Source: BQJU01 sp965229635
Lineage (GTDB): Bacteria > Bacteroidota > Bacteroidia > Chitinophagales > Saprospiraceae
Length of the DNA: 64,000 nt
Reading direction: 5' to 3'
NCBI GenBank assembly: GCA_965229635.1
Contig: OZ245894.1
Location: 4,588,001 to 4,652,000 of the forward strand
Shown here one piece after another: positions 32,263 to 41,734 of this stretch. The position numbers and the translations under genes are program-made. The notes beneath the pieces were generated by a model. The model searched no databases. It was not told the DNA's origin and worked only from the letters and a program-made list of their open reading frames with translations. Numbering within the stretch: the first letter of the stretch is position 1; every line of letters starts with the position of its first letter.

Positions 32263-34164
32263 CTATCTTTTTCCGAGTAGGTATTGCTGCAAAAAGATAA
32301 TCACGGCCTTGGCGAAGTAATCCCGGTTGTTCTTTTTGCGAAAGCCATGGCCCTCATCCTTGGCCAATAAATACCAGGCTTCTCCCCCATTTCCACGAAT
32401 CGCTTTGAGCATCTGTTCGGCTTCGCTGGCGGGTACTCGTGGGTCATTGAGGCCCTGTACAATGAGCATGGGCTTAGTGATCTTATGAGCATTGGAGGTG
32501 GGTGAAATGCGTTCGAGGTGCTTGCGCATCTTGGGGTCTCTTTCATCGCCATACTCTACCCTGCGCAGATCGCGGCGATAGGATTTTGTATTCTTTAAAA
32601 ACGTCACAAAATTACTGATGCCCACGATATCGATGCCGCAGCACAAGCGGTGATTAAAATGGGTCATGGATGCCAATACCATATAACCACCATAAGAGCC
32701 GCCCATCACCGCAATGCGTTCCCGATCCAGCTCCGGTCGGGTTTCAATCCAGTCGAGCAGACTCCCGATATCTTTGACGGAGTCTTCCCGTTTGTAGCCG
32801 TTGTCGAGGGTCAGGAAATCTTTTCCATAACCGAGTGACCCGCGAACATTGGGTGCCACAATCGCAACCCCCAATTCCAGCAGGTAATACTGAAATACCG
32901 GCAAGAAATCCGGCCGATATTGGCTTTCCGGGCCACCGTGAATGTAGATCAATACGGGATAGGGCTCCGTGCGCTCTTTTGGCTGGTAGTAGTAAGCCGG
33001 AATTTGCCGGGATTCGCCATTGACTTCATCAAAAGTTTCGTAGTGAATCAAATCGGGCATGATGAAGTGATCGGGGTTTAGGCCTCCCACTTCGCTAAAG
33101 GTCCAGCGCACCAATTCTTTCTTCGTGAGGTGCCAAACAAAAACATCGGACGGAGATACCGGTGTGTTGAGTGTGAGGGCCAGCTGCTGCCCATCCGGAT
33201 GCCACTTCAGGCCGTTGATTCGGCCGAGCGGTATGTTTTCAACTTGTTGATAGTCAAACGATTCAGTATTGAGCAGGTACAGTTTGCAGGTGCCGTTTTC
33301 GTTGGTGGAAAATGCCAGAAGTTTGCCATCCGGGGAAAGGGAAATATCCTCCACATCCCAGGGAATCTGTTTGGTCAGGTTGCGTTTATTTCCACTGACC
33401 CTGTCGAGGTAGATCAGGTGACTGAACTGACTATTTTCATCGGAGGTGAAAAAGATGCCTTCACTGGTTTTTGACCAGATACCCCACTTGCAGGAAGACT
33501 GCTGGTCCGACAAATTCAGTGGAGTGACCTCGCCCGTTTCTATATTTAAAATAGAGAGAAAACTCTCCGTAATTGACTTAAAATTTCCGAGAAGGATATA
33601 CTTGTCATCCGGCGACCATTGAATGGGATACCAATACCCTTCGCGCACCAGGAGGCACTCGTCGGCCCTATCCTGGGTCGGCCAGCACAAGTAAATATCG
33701 TGATCCGTATTGTTGCGGCGGGTAGAACAGTAGGCTACACAGTTTCCCTGATTGTTCCAAACGGCGTGGTCGTTTCTGGATTCCCCATCTGATACCAATT
33801 CGTATTGGCCATTATCGAGCTTGAGGTAATAAAGCTGATAGTTTTCATTGCCACCCCGATCCCGCAAAAAGACCAGGCTATTGCGAGAATCTTCCGGACA
33901 TACCCAGGCATTAAATACCGGCTCGTTGAAAAAGGTCACCTGTTCTCTGGCACCCCCCGGATGGCTTACCCGATGGAGTTGGGCCGAATCACCAAAACGC
34001 GTGGAAATGAGAATACTATTGCCCCGGTCCAGCCAACCAATGACTTTGGCTTCCCGGGTGTTCTGGTACTGAGTTAATTTTTCACTAACGGTTTTGGGAA
34101 TTTCCGGGATACCCTCTAGAATTAAATTTCCTATTTCCTTTTTTTCAACCTGCGCCGTCATCAT
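32263..34164 (-). CDS. S9 family peptidase (prolyl oligopeptidase/dipeptidyl aminopeptidase-like)
   Basis: 633 residues, no obvious signal peptide, so probably cytoplasmic. The N-terminal part (about 50-370) is a beta-propeller with WD-like repeats (DISLSPDGKLLAFSTNENG). The C-terminal alpha/beta hydrolase has the serine in VMGGSYGGYMV, the acid in LNDPRVPAS and the His in DEGHGFR. Cleaves short peptides, often post-proline. A single gene with no clear operon partner; upstream is a secreted protein on the same strand. Confidence 0.9.
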   Translation of the reverse strand: MMTAQVEKKEIGNLILEGIPEIPKTVSEKLTQYQNTREAKVIGWLDRGNSILISTRFGDSAQLHRVSHPGGAREQVTFFNEPVFNAWVCPEDSRNSLVFLRDRGGNENYQLYYLKLDNGQYELVSDGESRNDHAVWNNQGNCVAYCSTRRNNTDHDIYLCWPTQDRADECLLVREGYWYPIQWSPDDKYILLGNFKSITESFLSILNIETGEVTPLNLSDQQSSCKWGIWSKTSEGIFFTSDENSQFSHLIYLDRVSGNKRNLTKQIPWDVEDISLSPDGKLLAFSTNENGTCKLYLLNTESFDYQQVENIPLGRINGLKWHPDGQQLALTLNTPVSPSDVFVWHLTKKELVRWTFSEVGGLNPDHFIMPDLIHYETFDEVNGESRQIPAYYYQPKERTEPYPVLIYIHGGPESQYRPDFLPVFQYYLLELGVAIVAPNVRGSLGYGKDFLTLDNGYKREDSVKDIGSLLDWIETRPELDRERIAVMGGSYGGYMVLASMTHFNHRLCCGIDIVGISNFVTFLKNTKSYRRDLRRVEYGDERDPKMRKHLERISPTSNAHKITKPMLIVQGLNDPRVPASEAEQMLKAIRGNGGEAWYLLAKDEGHGFRKKNNRDYFAKAVIIFLQQYLLGKR

Positions 34165-34206
34165 ATTTAAATAGTTGCCAAATCAACAATATGGGTGTGT
34201 ATGCAA

Positions 34207-36021
34207 TTAGTTGCGGGAACCTTGTTTAATCACCCGAAAAGTCCTGCTTCCGTAAGGCGTTCTTACTTGCAACAGATAAAGGCCAGCCGCATAATCCTGC
34301 ATAAACAACGTATGTGTCATTTGACCATATTGCTCTACCAGCTGCTGTTGTAGTTGTTTGCCATTCACATCAAAAAGTACGATTGATAATGGCATTTGTT
34401 GGCCAGTAAACATCTCCAAGCGCAAATCATTTTGCACCGGATTAGGATACAAAACCAGCTGCTCGATGCCAATATCGGTGATGCTGCTGGTACAATTTAC
34501 AAAGTCCGGATCATAAATCACATCTAATGAGAAAGAATTCGTACATCCGGTATCATTGTCGGTCACTTCCAGGGTGTAAGTGCCATCCATTTCCGCACAA
34601 AAAGCCAGGTCATTGGCTCCTTCAATGGCGGTGCCGTTCACGGACCACTGCAAGGTCACATTTGTGGGTAAATCGCCTGGATTTTCAATGGTCAGCAGAT
34701 TATTTTCGTTAAAAAAAGAAGGAACTTCCGGCAGGTCATTAATGATGATTTCGACGAGGTCAGATGCAGCCGTACAGCCTACTTCAGAGGTATAGACCAC
34801 CCAATAGGAACCACTTTCGGTAACCTCCAATGTTTGCTGGTCACCCCCTACTACCGGCAAGGTATCGCGGTACCACTGTACTCGCTCCTCGTATGAAGTG
34901 GTCAAGGTAATCACCTCGCCATCACAAGCTCCGGTTGGCCCATCAGCCGTCACGGTAGGTGCTTCTGGAATAGGATACACGTAGATCGTATCGGTGGAAT
35001 TAACAGTATCCACCGGATGGAAAATCTCCAGTTCAACCGTCAATGCCCCATCCACCAATGCGCCGGTGGTTTGATTGGTAAAGTTGACAGTACCACAGTC
35101 GTCATCCGCACCATCGATGCCGCCATCATCATCCACCACCTGTACCGCGTAATTACCAGGCCCGATCTCGAAAAAGAGGTCGTAGGTTACCGGCAATTCC
35201 GCGTTTTGCACAATGTCGGCTGTGTAAAAGTCGGCACCATCCGGGCCAAAGAGGATGATCTTAAGGTCCGGACGATTGCCCAAAAAGTCACTGCAATCAG
35301 TAGCGGTGATCGTCACCTGGGTCAGGAAATATGCGGAAGTATCAACGACTGCCTGGTAATTGACTTCATATTCACCTGGTGCATCATACACCTGCACCGG
35401 TGGATTTTCGTCAATGGAGGTAGTGCCATTGCCAAAATCCCATAAATAGCTAAATCCTTCATCACCTTCCGAAGGAATATTATTGGTAAAGGTAGCCGTC
35501 ACACTGCCACAGCCGCTGTTGTTGAGGATCGAAAAGCCTTCGGTATTGGTCACGCCGGGTTCGATCAGGATGGGCAAAGTAAACGAAGCTGTTTGTGTGA
35601 AAATGAAGACTTCGGCTTCCACGATCACTTCCACCTCAAAAAGTCCGGATTGCAATGGAGTGCCACAAAACTTGACACAACCGTCCGTCTCTTCGCTGGG
35701 GATAAAGTCGGTCTGACTGGCTTCCCACATCAGTCCGGGAGGAAGGTTGGCCACCGAGGTAATGGTAATGGAAGAAATGTCGAAGCCTTCGGGAACCGAT
35801 GGATCCAAATCGTGCACCGGATCAGTAGTCATCGGCATGCGAAAACTGACATCGCCATCGTAGTATACACCGACTTGTCCGGAAGGTGCGGGGGTGATAA
35901 AGACGGTATCGGCGGTGAGATCAACGGGAAGGAAAATTTCGCACCCCGGGCAGCCGGTTTGGCTATAGCCAATATTGCTCAGCAGTAAGAGAATGAGCGT
36001 GGGTATATATAGCTTATTCAT
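34207..36021 (-). CDS. Secreted PKD-domain protein with T9SS sorting domain
   Basis: 604 residues with signal peptide (MNKLYIPTLILLLLSNIGYSQ). A PKD domain lies near 180-235 (SYLWDFGNGTTSIDENPPVQVYDAPGEYEVNY). Ig-like repeats follow (TADGPTGACDGEVITLTTSYEERVQWYRDT). The C-terminal type A sorting domain starts LVLYPNPVQNDLRLEMF. Likely a surface or secreted structural/adhesive protein. Similar N-terminal region to the next gene upstream (36164-36973): both have SLPDS/GMYDLKVSV-type motifs and GTPxxGxxxVEV, suggesting related domains. Confidence 0.82.
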   Translation of the reverse strand: MNKLYIPTLILLLLSNIGYSQTGCPGCEIFLPVDLTADTVFITPAPSGQVGVYYDGDVSFRMPMTTDPVHDLDPSVPEGFDISSITITSVANLPPGLMWEASQTDFIPSEETDGCVKFCGTPLQSGLFEVEVIVEAEVFIFTQTASFTLPILIEPGVTNTEGFSILNNSGCGSVTATFTNNIPSEGDEGFSYLWDFGNGTTSIDENPPVQVYDAPGEYEVNYQAVVDTSAYFLTQVTITATDCSDFLGNRPDLKIILFGPDGADFYTADIVQNAELPVTYDLFFEIGPGNYAVQVVDDDGGIDGADDDCGTVNFTNQTTGALVDGALTVELEIFHPVDTVNSTDTIYVYPIPEAPTVTADGPTGACDGEVITLTTSYEERVQWYRDTLPVVGGDQQTLEVTESGSYWVVYTSEVGCTAASDLVEIIINDLPEVPSFFNENNLLTIENPGDLPTNVTLQWSVNGTAIEGANDLAFCAEMDGTYTLEVTDNDTGCTNSFSLDVIYDPDFVNCTSSITDIGIEQLVLYPNPVQNDLRLEMFTGQQMPLSIVLFDVNGKQLQQQLVEQYGQMTHTLFMQDYAAGLYLLQVRTPYGSRTFRVIKQGSRN

Positions 36022-36061
36022 TGATGTAAATCGATTTTTGAAATGCTATCCCTATAAAACG

Positions 36062-36099
36062 GAACAGACGCCCGGGCAAGCTCGTCCAGGCGTCTGTTC
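36062..36099. terminator. Hairpin terminator between the two secreted-protein genes
   Basis: GAACAGACGCC (36062-36072) pairs with GGCGTCTGTTC (36089-36099), 11 bp with a 16-nt loop. It lies 65 bp beyond the stop at 36164. The T-tract on the minus strand is weak. Confidence 0.55.
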
Positions 36100-36163
36100 A
36101 TGGGGATTCACACTAATATGTTGAGCACCCAAAAAACGGTGCTGTTAGTCATGCTTAACAATT

Positions 36164-36973
36164 TTAACGACGGTTGAGAATCATTTTCTCGGAGATGGAT
36201 GATCTGCCATCGGTGATGGTGTAGATATACATGCCATCGGCGAGTTGACTACCGTCAAAGGAAATGGTATTTTGCCCTTCGCGCAGGTTGATTACGTTGC
36301 GCTGGTACACTTTGCCCACTACATCCTGTACGAAAAGCTGGAAGTCTCCATTCACTTTTGAATCCACCACAATTTCGGTGTAGTCGGTGAAAGGATTAGG
36401 CTGGTTGTACATCGAAAAGGCAATCGGATTGGCTTGATCAATACTGTTGATAATGGTACAGTTTGGTGAACCTTCCGGCTGTACAAAGAAGAAGTAATTG
36501 CCGGAAACCAGTGTCTGATCTGGCAAATCGCGATCCAGGGACAATCCACTGGCGAAAATGGTGACACTCACCTTCAAGTCGTACATACCCACTTCTCCTT
36601 CTGATGGTGTACCGAAAACCACAATACATCCGCTACTGTCTGCCTCAAACACACAGTTTGGAGGATTACAGTTGTAGCTCAGAGAGGCAGGAAGGTCAAG
36701 AATACCACCGGAGGTAGCCATGGTTACAGAATCCAGGGGTACCGGATTGCCAAAAACTTGCACTTCCGTGGGGATATTCATATAAATGTAAGTTTCAAAA
36801 TAGCCGTTGGCACAAGCGGTATCAGGAATACCCAATTCAGGGTTTTCAGCAGTGTAAGGCAGTGGTGCAACGATGATAGAGTCTGGTAAGCTGGGATCGG
36901 GTTCACAAGTTTGAGCGCTGGTAGATCCCATAAAACAGGCCAGAGAAAAAACAAGAAGTAAAAGTTTCTTCAT
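36164..36973 (-). CDS. Small secreted protein with T9SS sorting domain
   Basis: 269 residues with signal peptide (MKKLLLLVFSLACFMGSTSAQ), a putative Ig-like region with paired cysteines (CNPPNCVFEADSSGC), a GTPSEGEVGMYDLKV motif like the downstream gene, and a T9SS sorting domain (SMYNQPNPFTDYTEIVVDSK... LADGMYIYTITDGRSS). Function unknown. It faces away from the TonB receptor gene, with a 313-bp intergenic region between them. Confidence 0.78.
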   Translation of the reverse strand: MKKLLLLVFSLACFMGSTSAQTCEPDPSLPDSIIVAPLPYTAENPELGIPDTACANGYFETYIYMNIPTEVQVFGNPVPLDSVTMATSGGILDLPASLSYNCNPPNCVFEADSSGCIVVFGTPSEGEVGMYDLKVSVTIFASGLSLDRDLPDQTLVSGNYFFFVQPEGSPNCTIINSIDQANPIAFSMYNQPNPFTDYTEIVVDSKVNGDFQLFVQDVVGKVYQRNVINLREGQNTISFDGSQLADGMYIYTITDGRSSISEKMILNRR

Positions 36974-37149
36974 AGTAAGGCGATTTTTTTAGTGATTCAA
37001 GTGAAATTTCAATCTTTCATTAAAATTTTCGCAATATATGACAATTCAGTTGATATACTGAAATGCAATCCTAAGATTTTTTTGTTAAAGAACGCCAAAG
37101 AAATTGACAGACCGAGATAAAAAAATTTATTTTTTCTCAGGTATTGTTC

Positions 37150-37157
37150 TATTTTTG
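37150..37157 (+). promoter_or_regulatory. Possible -7 element in the 313-bp region before the TonB receptor
   Basis: TATTTTTG matches TAnnTTTG on the plus strand, 130 bp before the start at 37287. No clear -33 box was found. The rest of 36974-37286 is AT-rich with no other recognisable feature; leaders in this range are common for outer-membrane receptors. Confidence 0.3.
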
Positions 37158-37286
37158 CCAATCTATACACCCTCAATAAAACAACACCGCCTACACCCTC
37201 ACTACGCTACTCTTTTGTCCCATTCTGAACATAATTCACTGATTTTCAATTTGAAAGCAATTTGCTAACCAAACAAATGTTGATTT

Positions 37287-39590
37287 ATGCTCATCAGAAA
37301 AATGTTTTCATTTGTGGTAATGGCCTGTCTGACCATGACAGCCTACACACAAAAAGGAATCGTCAAAGGAAAAGTGATCGATGCAGCAGCGGACGAACCC
37401 CTAATCGCAGCCACGGTGTATGTGGCAAAAGGGGCCGGTACCATCACTGACTACGATGGTAATTTTGAACTCAAACTGAATCCGGGAGACTATGAACTGA
37501 ATGTAAGTTATGTGGGCTACGAAAGTACCACTCAATCCATTTCCGTCAAGGCCGATGAAACACTGGAACTTTCCATTGCCTTGACGGTGGAATCCAACCT
37601 ACTGAATACGGCTACCGTGACCAGTGGTAAATTTGAAAAGCCGCTGGGGGAAGTTACGGTATCTCTTGAAGTCTTAAAGCCGGAATTGATTGCCAGTACC
37701 AATAAAACGACCGTCGATGATGCCTTGCAGAAAATTCCTGGTGTAACCGTGATCGATGGCCAGGCCAATATCCGTGGTGGATCGGGTTTTTCACAGGGAG
37801 CAGGTAGCCGGGTACTGTTGTTGATTGACGATATTCCCATTTTGCAGGCCGATGCCGGTTATCCCAACTGGGATGATGTGCCCATCGAAAACATCGCGCA
37901 AATTGAGGTGGTGAAAGGAGCAGCTTCGGCCTTGTATGGCTCCTCGGCCTTAAATGGCATTGTCAATATTCGTACGGCTTTCGCCAAATCGGACCCGGAA
38001 ACGAGAGTTTCCACAGCATATACCCATTATTTTGATCCAAAGGAGGAGTCCCTGAAGTGGTGGGATCGGGCGCCTTATACTTCGGCCACCAGCTTTAGCC
38101 ACAAACGCAAAATCGGTAAGCTGGACCTGGTGGTTGGGGCCTATTATTACAACAAAGACAGCTACAATAAGGAGACCTATAATAAATTTGGTCGGGTGAA
38201 TTTTAACACCCGTTATCACCTGACGGATCGTCTGGTTTTTGGGGTAAATGCCAATATAAACAAGGGTGCATCTGGCAGTTTTTTCTATTGGAGAACGGAT
38301 ACGCTGGGCTATTTGCCGGCACCCAATACGGCCACTTCCCGCGAGCGTTTGCGCTACAATATTGACCCTTACGTTACGTATTTCGACAAGGCCAACAATC
38401 GCCACAAGCTGATGGGGCGTTTTTATTCTGTCAATAATGACAACAGCAATAACCAGTCGAATAAGTCGCAGCTGTATTACGGAGAATACCAGTTTCAAAA
38501 ACGTTTCCCCAGCATCGACCTGGCGGTCACGGCCGGATTGGTTGGTATGGGTACCAATGTGGATGCCGAGCTGTATGGTGATACCACCTTCTACTCGCGG
38601 AATTTTGCCGGTTACTTGCAGTTTGACAAGAAATTTTTCAAACGGTTAAATGTTTCGGCGGGCTTCCGTTACGAGCAGAACCTCCTGGTCAATCCTGGAT
38701 TCGAATTTATGGGTAGCCAGTCGTCTGGTACTGTTGAAGCCGCAGAAGAAAAAGAATCCAAGCCGGTGGTGCGTTTTGGCTTAAGTTATCAAGTGCACAA
38801 GGCCACCTTCCTGCGGGCATCGCTGGGCCAAGGCTATCGCTTCCCTACCGTAGCGGAGAAGTTCATCGTCACCGACCTGGGCGGCTTTGATATCATCCCG
38901 AATCCAGACCTACAGTCGGAGACGGGCTGGTCCTCAGAGATTGGCATCAAACAAGGCTTTCGGGCCGGTGGGTTTGAAGGTTTTGTGGACGTGGCCGGTT
39001 TCATCATGAACTACCAGGATATGATGGAGTTCAATATCGTAAGAGGAAGTTTCCAATCCATCAATATTGGTGATACCGAGATCAAGGGACTGGAAGTAAC
39101 GGTGGCTGGTCGCGGAAATATTTTCGGGGTGCCGGTTTCTTTGCTCACCGGCTATACCTATATCGATCCACGCTTTTTGGAATTTGATACCACTCGGCCA
39201 CCATCCGGCCAGGAAGAAACGATTGGGCAAACCAATGCCAACAATTCCTCTCTTGACGAGAATTACCTAAAGTACCGCTCTAAGCATACCTTCAAGCTGG
39301 ATCTGGAGGCGAAGTACAAATTCCTGACCTTTGGCGTGGAAACGTTCTACAATAGCCAAATCCTTGCGGTGGATAATTTCTTTAATGTCTTTGTGGGCGG
39401 TTTGAGAAAATTCCGGGAGGATAATCCTAATGGCTTTACGGTACACAATTTCCGCATGGCGATTGAAATTATCGATGATTTGAGATTGTCATTTATCCTG
39501 GGTAATGCCTTTAATAAGAAATACAGCATTCGTCCAGCGCTGCTGGAGGGGCCACGGAATCTGACTGCGAGAGTGGATTATAAATTCTAG
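37287..39590 (+). CDS. TonB-dependent outer-membrane receptor
   Basis: 767 residues with signal peptide (near residues 1-21; ATG 37302 would also give one). The N-terminal carboxypeptidase-regulatory-like domain (GIVKGKVIDAAADEPLIAATVYV, about 22-105) is followed by a plug (TTVDDALQKIPGVTVIDGQANIRGGSGFSQGAGSRVLLLIDDIPI) and a 22-strand barrel ending TARVDYKF with a terminal Phe. TonB/ExbBD are not in the window. Import substrate cannot be told; the absence of a SusD partner argues against glycan uptake. A terminator hairpin follows. Confidence 0.92.
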   Translation: MLIRKMFSFVVMACLTMTAYTQKGIVKGKVIDAAADEPLIAATVYVAKGAGTITDYDGNFELKLNPGDYELNVSYVGYESTTQSISVKADETLELSIALTVESNLLNTATVTSGKFEKPLGEVTVSLEVLKPELIASTNKTTVDDALQKIPGVTVIDGQANIRGGSGFSQGAGSRVLLLIDDIPILQADAGYPNWDDVPIENIAQIEVVKGAASALYGSSALNGIVNIRTAFAKSDPETRVSTAYTHYFDPKEESLKWWDRAPYTSATSFSHKRKIGKLDLVVGAYYYNKDSYNKETYNKFGRVNFNTRYHLTDRLVFGVNANINKGASGSFFYWRTDTLGYLPAPNTATSRERLRYNIDPYVTYFDKANNRHKLMGRFYSVNNDNSNNQSNKSQLYYGEYQFQKRFPSIDLAVTAGLVGMGTNVDAELYGDTTFYSRNFAGYLQFDKKFFKRLNVSAGFRYEQNLLVNPGFEFMGSQSSGTVEAAEEKESKPVVRFGLSYQVHKATFLRASLGQGYRFPTVAEKFIVTDLGGFDIIPNPDLQSETGWSSEIGIKQGFRAGGFEGFVDVAGFIMNYQDMMEFNIVRGSFQSINIGDTEIKGLEVTVAGRGNIFGVPVSLLTGYTYIDPRFLEFDTTRPPSGQEETIGQTNANNSSLDENYLKYRSKHTFKLDLEAKYKFLTFGVETFYNSQILAVDNFFNVFVGGLRKFREDNPNGFTVHNFRMAIEIIDDLRLSFILGNAFNKKYSIRPALLEGPRNLTARVDYKF

Positions 39591-39599
39591 GAAAGAATG

Positions 39600-39638
39600 C
39601 TCCATAGCTGATGGCCTGGCGACCATCGGCTATGGAGT
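39600..39638 (+). terminator. Terminator after the TonB receptor gene
   Basis: CTCCATAGC... GATGG pairs with CCATC... GCTATGGAG, followed by TTTATTTT on the plus strand, 10 bp beyond the stop codon. A second small hairpin (AATCTCAGGC with GCCTGAGATT, 39673-39694) lies just downstream. Confidence 0.65.
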
Positions 39639-39773
39639 TTATTTTGACATGATTAACATGATTAACAAGATGAATCTCAGGCTTGCCTGAGATTTAACTT
39701 CACAAAAAAAATCCTGTAATTGTTAATCTTGTCTCACCAAAAAACATTTCTCGAAGAGAAATCCCAAGTTTAC

Positions 39774-40004
39774 CTACGGCGTCAACGTCCGAAAACCCAC
39801 AATCTTCACCGCCGTGCCCCACATGAAGACCGACATGTCTTCCTGCACTTCTTTGACTTCGACAGTAACGGTTTTGCCTTCCGATTTTAGCTGTTCGGGC
39901 ATATTGACGGGGCGCCATTCCTTACCCGATTCATCGACGATGCCCCAGAATCCGGTGGCGATATTCTGGTAGACAACTTTGCCTTTTATCTTAATCTTAC
40001 TCAT
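39774..40004 (-). CDS. Small beta-rich protein of unknown function (76 residues)
   Basis: Starts MSKIKIKGKVVYQNIATGFWG and overlaps the end of the S24 repressor gene by 8 bp, so the two are probably cotranscribed. Strand-rich composition with charged residues suggests a small OB-like barrel (inference). No recognised domain. Stop at 39774. Confidence 0.65.
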   Translation of the reverse strand: MSKIKIKGKVVYQNIATGFWGIVDESGKEWRPVNMPEQLKSEGKTVTVEVKEVQEDMSVFMWGTAVKIVGFRTLTP

Positions 40005-40863
40005 GGTTAAATTTCTGGTGATTTTCTTGTTCCTGCCGTTCTAATAATTGTTGCAGACTGGTATTCAAATTAGCAATTAAACGAGACTGCTGCGAAATAG
40101 TTTGCTTAAGCTCCCGAACTTCATCGTGCAGGTAGTTTCTAATGTTTTGCGGTGATGGCAGGAACGGGCTGATCTTTGCCCGTACGTACCAGATTTCGCG
40201 GATGTCCCCTACCCCGACGGTATACTTTTCGTAGAAGTTGTTATCAGAAATGAGGTCCAGCTGTTTATCGTCTTTCATGCGGTTAATGACCCGCTTGACG
40301 ACCACATCTCCACGCGTCACGATGACGTAAACGTAATTATCTTTAATGGAAGTTTCCCAAAGCGTCGGCTCCAGATAGCTGCAAATGACTTTATCGCCCT
40401 CAAAAAGAGTGGGTTCCATGCTATCACCCGCTACGTCGAAGGAACGATGGGTGCCTACCTTGTATTTATAATCCGGAAGTGTGTAGGTTGGTAAGTCCTG
40501 CACAAAGGTCGGATCGGCCATTTCTCCGGCGTAGCCTGCCTGCGCCGGTACCGGCACGTGTACGATGCGTTCATCTTCCTGCACATTGGTCACGATGGTG
40601 AGCACCCGGAAGCTTTTGTGATCCTCCTCGCTCATGAACATCGGCCCCTCCCCCGTCATGATGTACACCGGATTGATCTTATAGTGCTCCACTGCTTTTC
40701 GCAACAACTCGATGGTGACATCGCGCCTTCCTTTCAGGATTTCGCTTAAACTTTGTGGCAGATAATCCAGCGACATGGCAAATTGCCGACTGGAGCGCAC
40801 GCGGTTATCTTCCCTCAACTTATCGTGGCACTTTATAAACCTTTGGGTAACAATGCTATTCAT
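39997..40863 (-). CDS. XRE-type HTH regulator with S24 (LexA-like) peptidase domain
   Basis: 288 residues from ATG 40863 (MNSIVTQRFIKCHDKLRED); the ATG at 40893 is also possible. N-terminal HTH near 20-70 (SRQFAMSLDYLPQSLSEILKGRRDVTIELLRKAVEHY). The C-terminal S24 domain has the Ser in DVAGDSMEPTLFEGD, Lys in VVVKRV and an Ala-Gly candidate self-cleavage site (AQAGYAGE). It resembles cI/LexA-like repressors. No prophage surrounds it, so it may be a chromosomal stress regulator; a small gene overlaps its end. Confidence 0.85.
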   Translation of the reverse strand: MNSIVTQRFIKCHDKLREDNRVRSSRQFAMSLDYLPQSLSEILKGRRDVTIELLRKAVEHYKINPVYIMTGEGPMFMSEEDHKSFRVLTIVTNVQEDERIVHVPVPAQAGYAGEMADPTFVQDLPTYTLPDYKYKVGTHRSFDVAGDSMEPTLFEGDKVICSYLEPTLWETSIKDNYVYVIVTRGDVVVKRVINRMKDDKQLDLISDNNFYEKYTVGVGDIREIWYVRAKISPFLPSPQNIRNYLHDEVRELKQTISQQSRLIANLNTSLQQLLERQEQENHQKFNHE

Positions 40864-40973
40864 TGGGGTAGGCGGTTTTGATGAACAAAGCAAACAAAAA
40901 TAAACAATTGTTCATTAAATGCGTAATGAACCCCTCAGAATTTATTCAAAAAAGTGATACTTTTAATAAATGT

Positions 40974-41732
40974 CTAAAAACTATTCGCAATAGCGATAAA
41001 GTCCTTGGCATTCAGTGAAGCCCCACCGATCAAACCACCATCCACGTCGGGTTGGCTGAATAATTCCCTGGCATTGTTGGGTTTACAACTGCCGCCGTAC
41101 AAAATAGTAGTGCCTTCGGCAATCTCTGCACCGTATTTTTCGGCAACCTTGCTGCGGATGGCTTTGTGCATTTCTTGTGCCTGCTCCGGACTGGCCGTCA
41201 AACCAGTGCCAATGGCCCATACGGGTTCGTAGGCAATCACTACCTGCTGGAATGCCTCTGCACTCAGGTGAAATAAAGCCGCTTCAATTTGCCCGGAAAC
41301 CAACTCAACATGATCTTCCGCCTCTCGGGTTTCCAGCTTTTCGCCACAGCAGTAAATTGGGCGTAAGCCATTGGCCAAAGCAATGTCCACCTTTTTGGCA
41401 ATCAGCGCATCATCTTCACCAAAATATTCCCGTCTTTCGCTGTGTCCGAGTATAACAAATTCTGCACCAACGGATTTGATCATGCTGGCGGAGATTTCTC
41501 CGGTATAGGCGCCGCTTTCTTCCTGGTGACAGTTCTGGCCCGCCAGTTTCAGCGTAGAAACGTCCTTCGTGAGATTGGCTGCGCTCATCAATTGAATATA
41601 GGGCGTACCCAGAATGATCAGCACATTGGAAGGCTGCATCAAATCCATCACCTCCTTGATCAGGTCTCTACCCTCTTCGTAGGTTTTATTCATCTTCCAG
41701 TTGCCGGCTACGATAAGTTGTCTTTTCATCAT
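40974..41732 (-). CDS. tpiA: Triosephosphate isomerase
   Basis: Glycolytic enzyme interconverting dihydroxyacetone phosphate and glyceraldehyde-3-phosphate. 252 residues (ATG at 41729 or 41732). Conserved residues: GNWKMNK with Lys12, ILGHSERREYFGED with the catalytic His near 98, AYEPVWAIGTG with the catalytic Glu near 170, and the phosphate loop LYGGSCKPNNARE. It follows the SanA-like gene by 2 bp, so the two are likely in one operon. Confidence 0.96.
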   Translation of the reverse strand: MMKRQLIVAGNWKMNKTYEEGRDLIKEVMDLMQPSNVLIILGTPYIQLMSAANLTKDVSTLKLAGQNCHQEESGAYTGEISASMIKSVGAEFVILGHSERREYFGEDDALIAKKVDIALANGLRPIYCCGEKLETREAEDHVELVSGQIEAALFHLSAEAFQQVVIAYEPVWAIGTGLTASPEQAQEMHKAIRSKVAEKYGAEIAEGTTILYGGSCKPNNARELFSQPDVDGGLIGGASLNAKDFIAIANSF

Positions 41733-41734
41733 TA

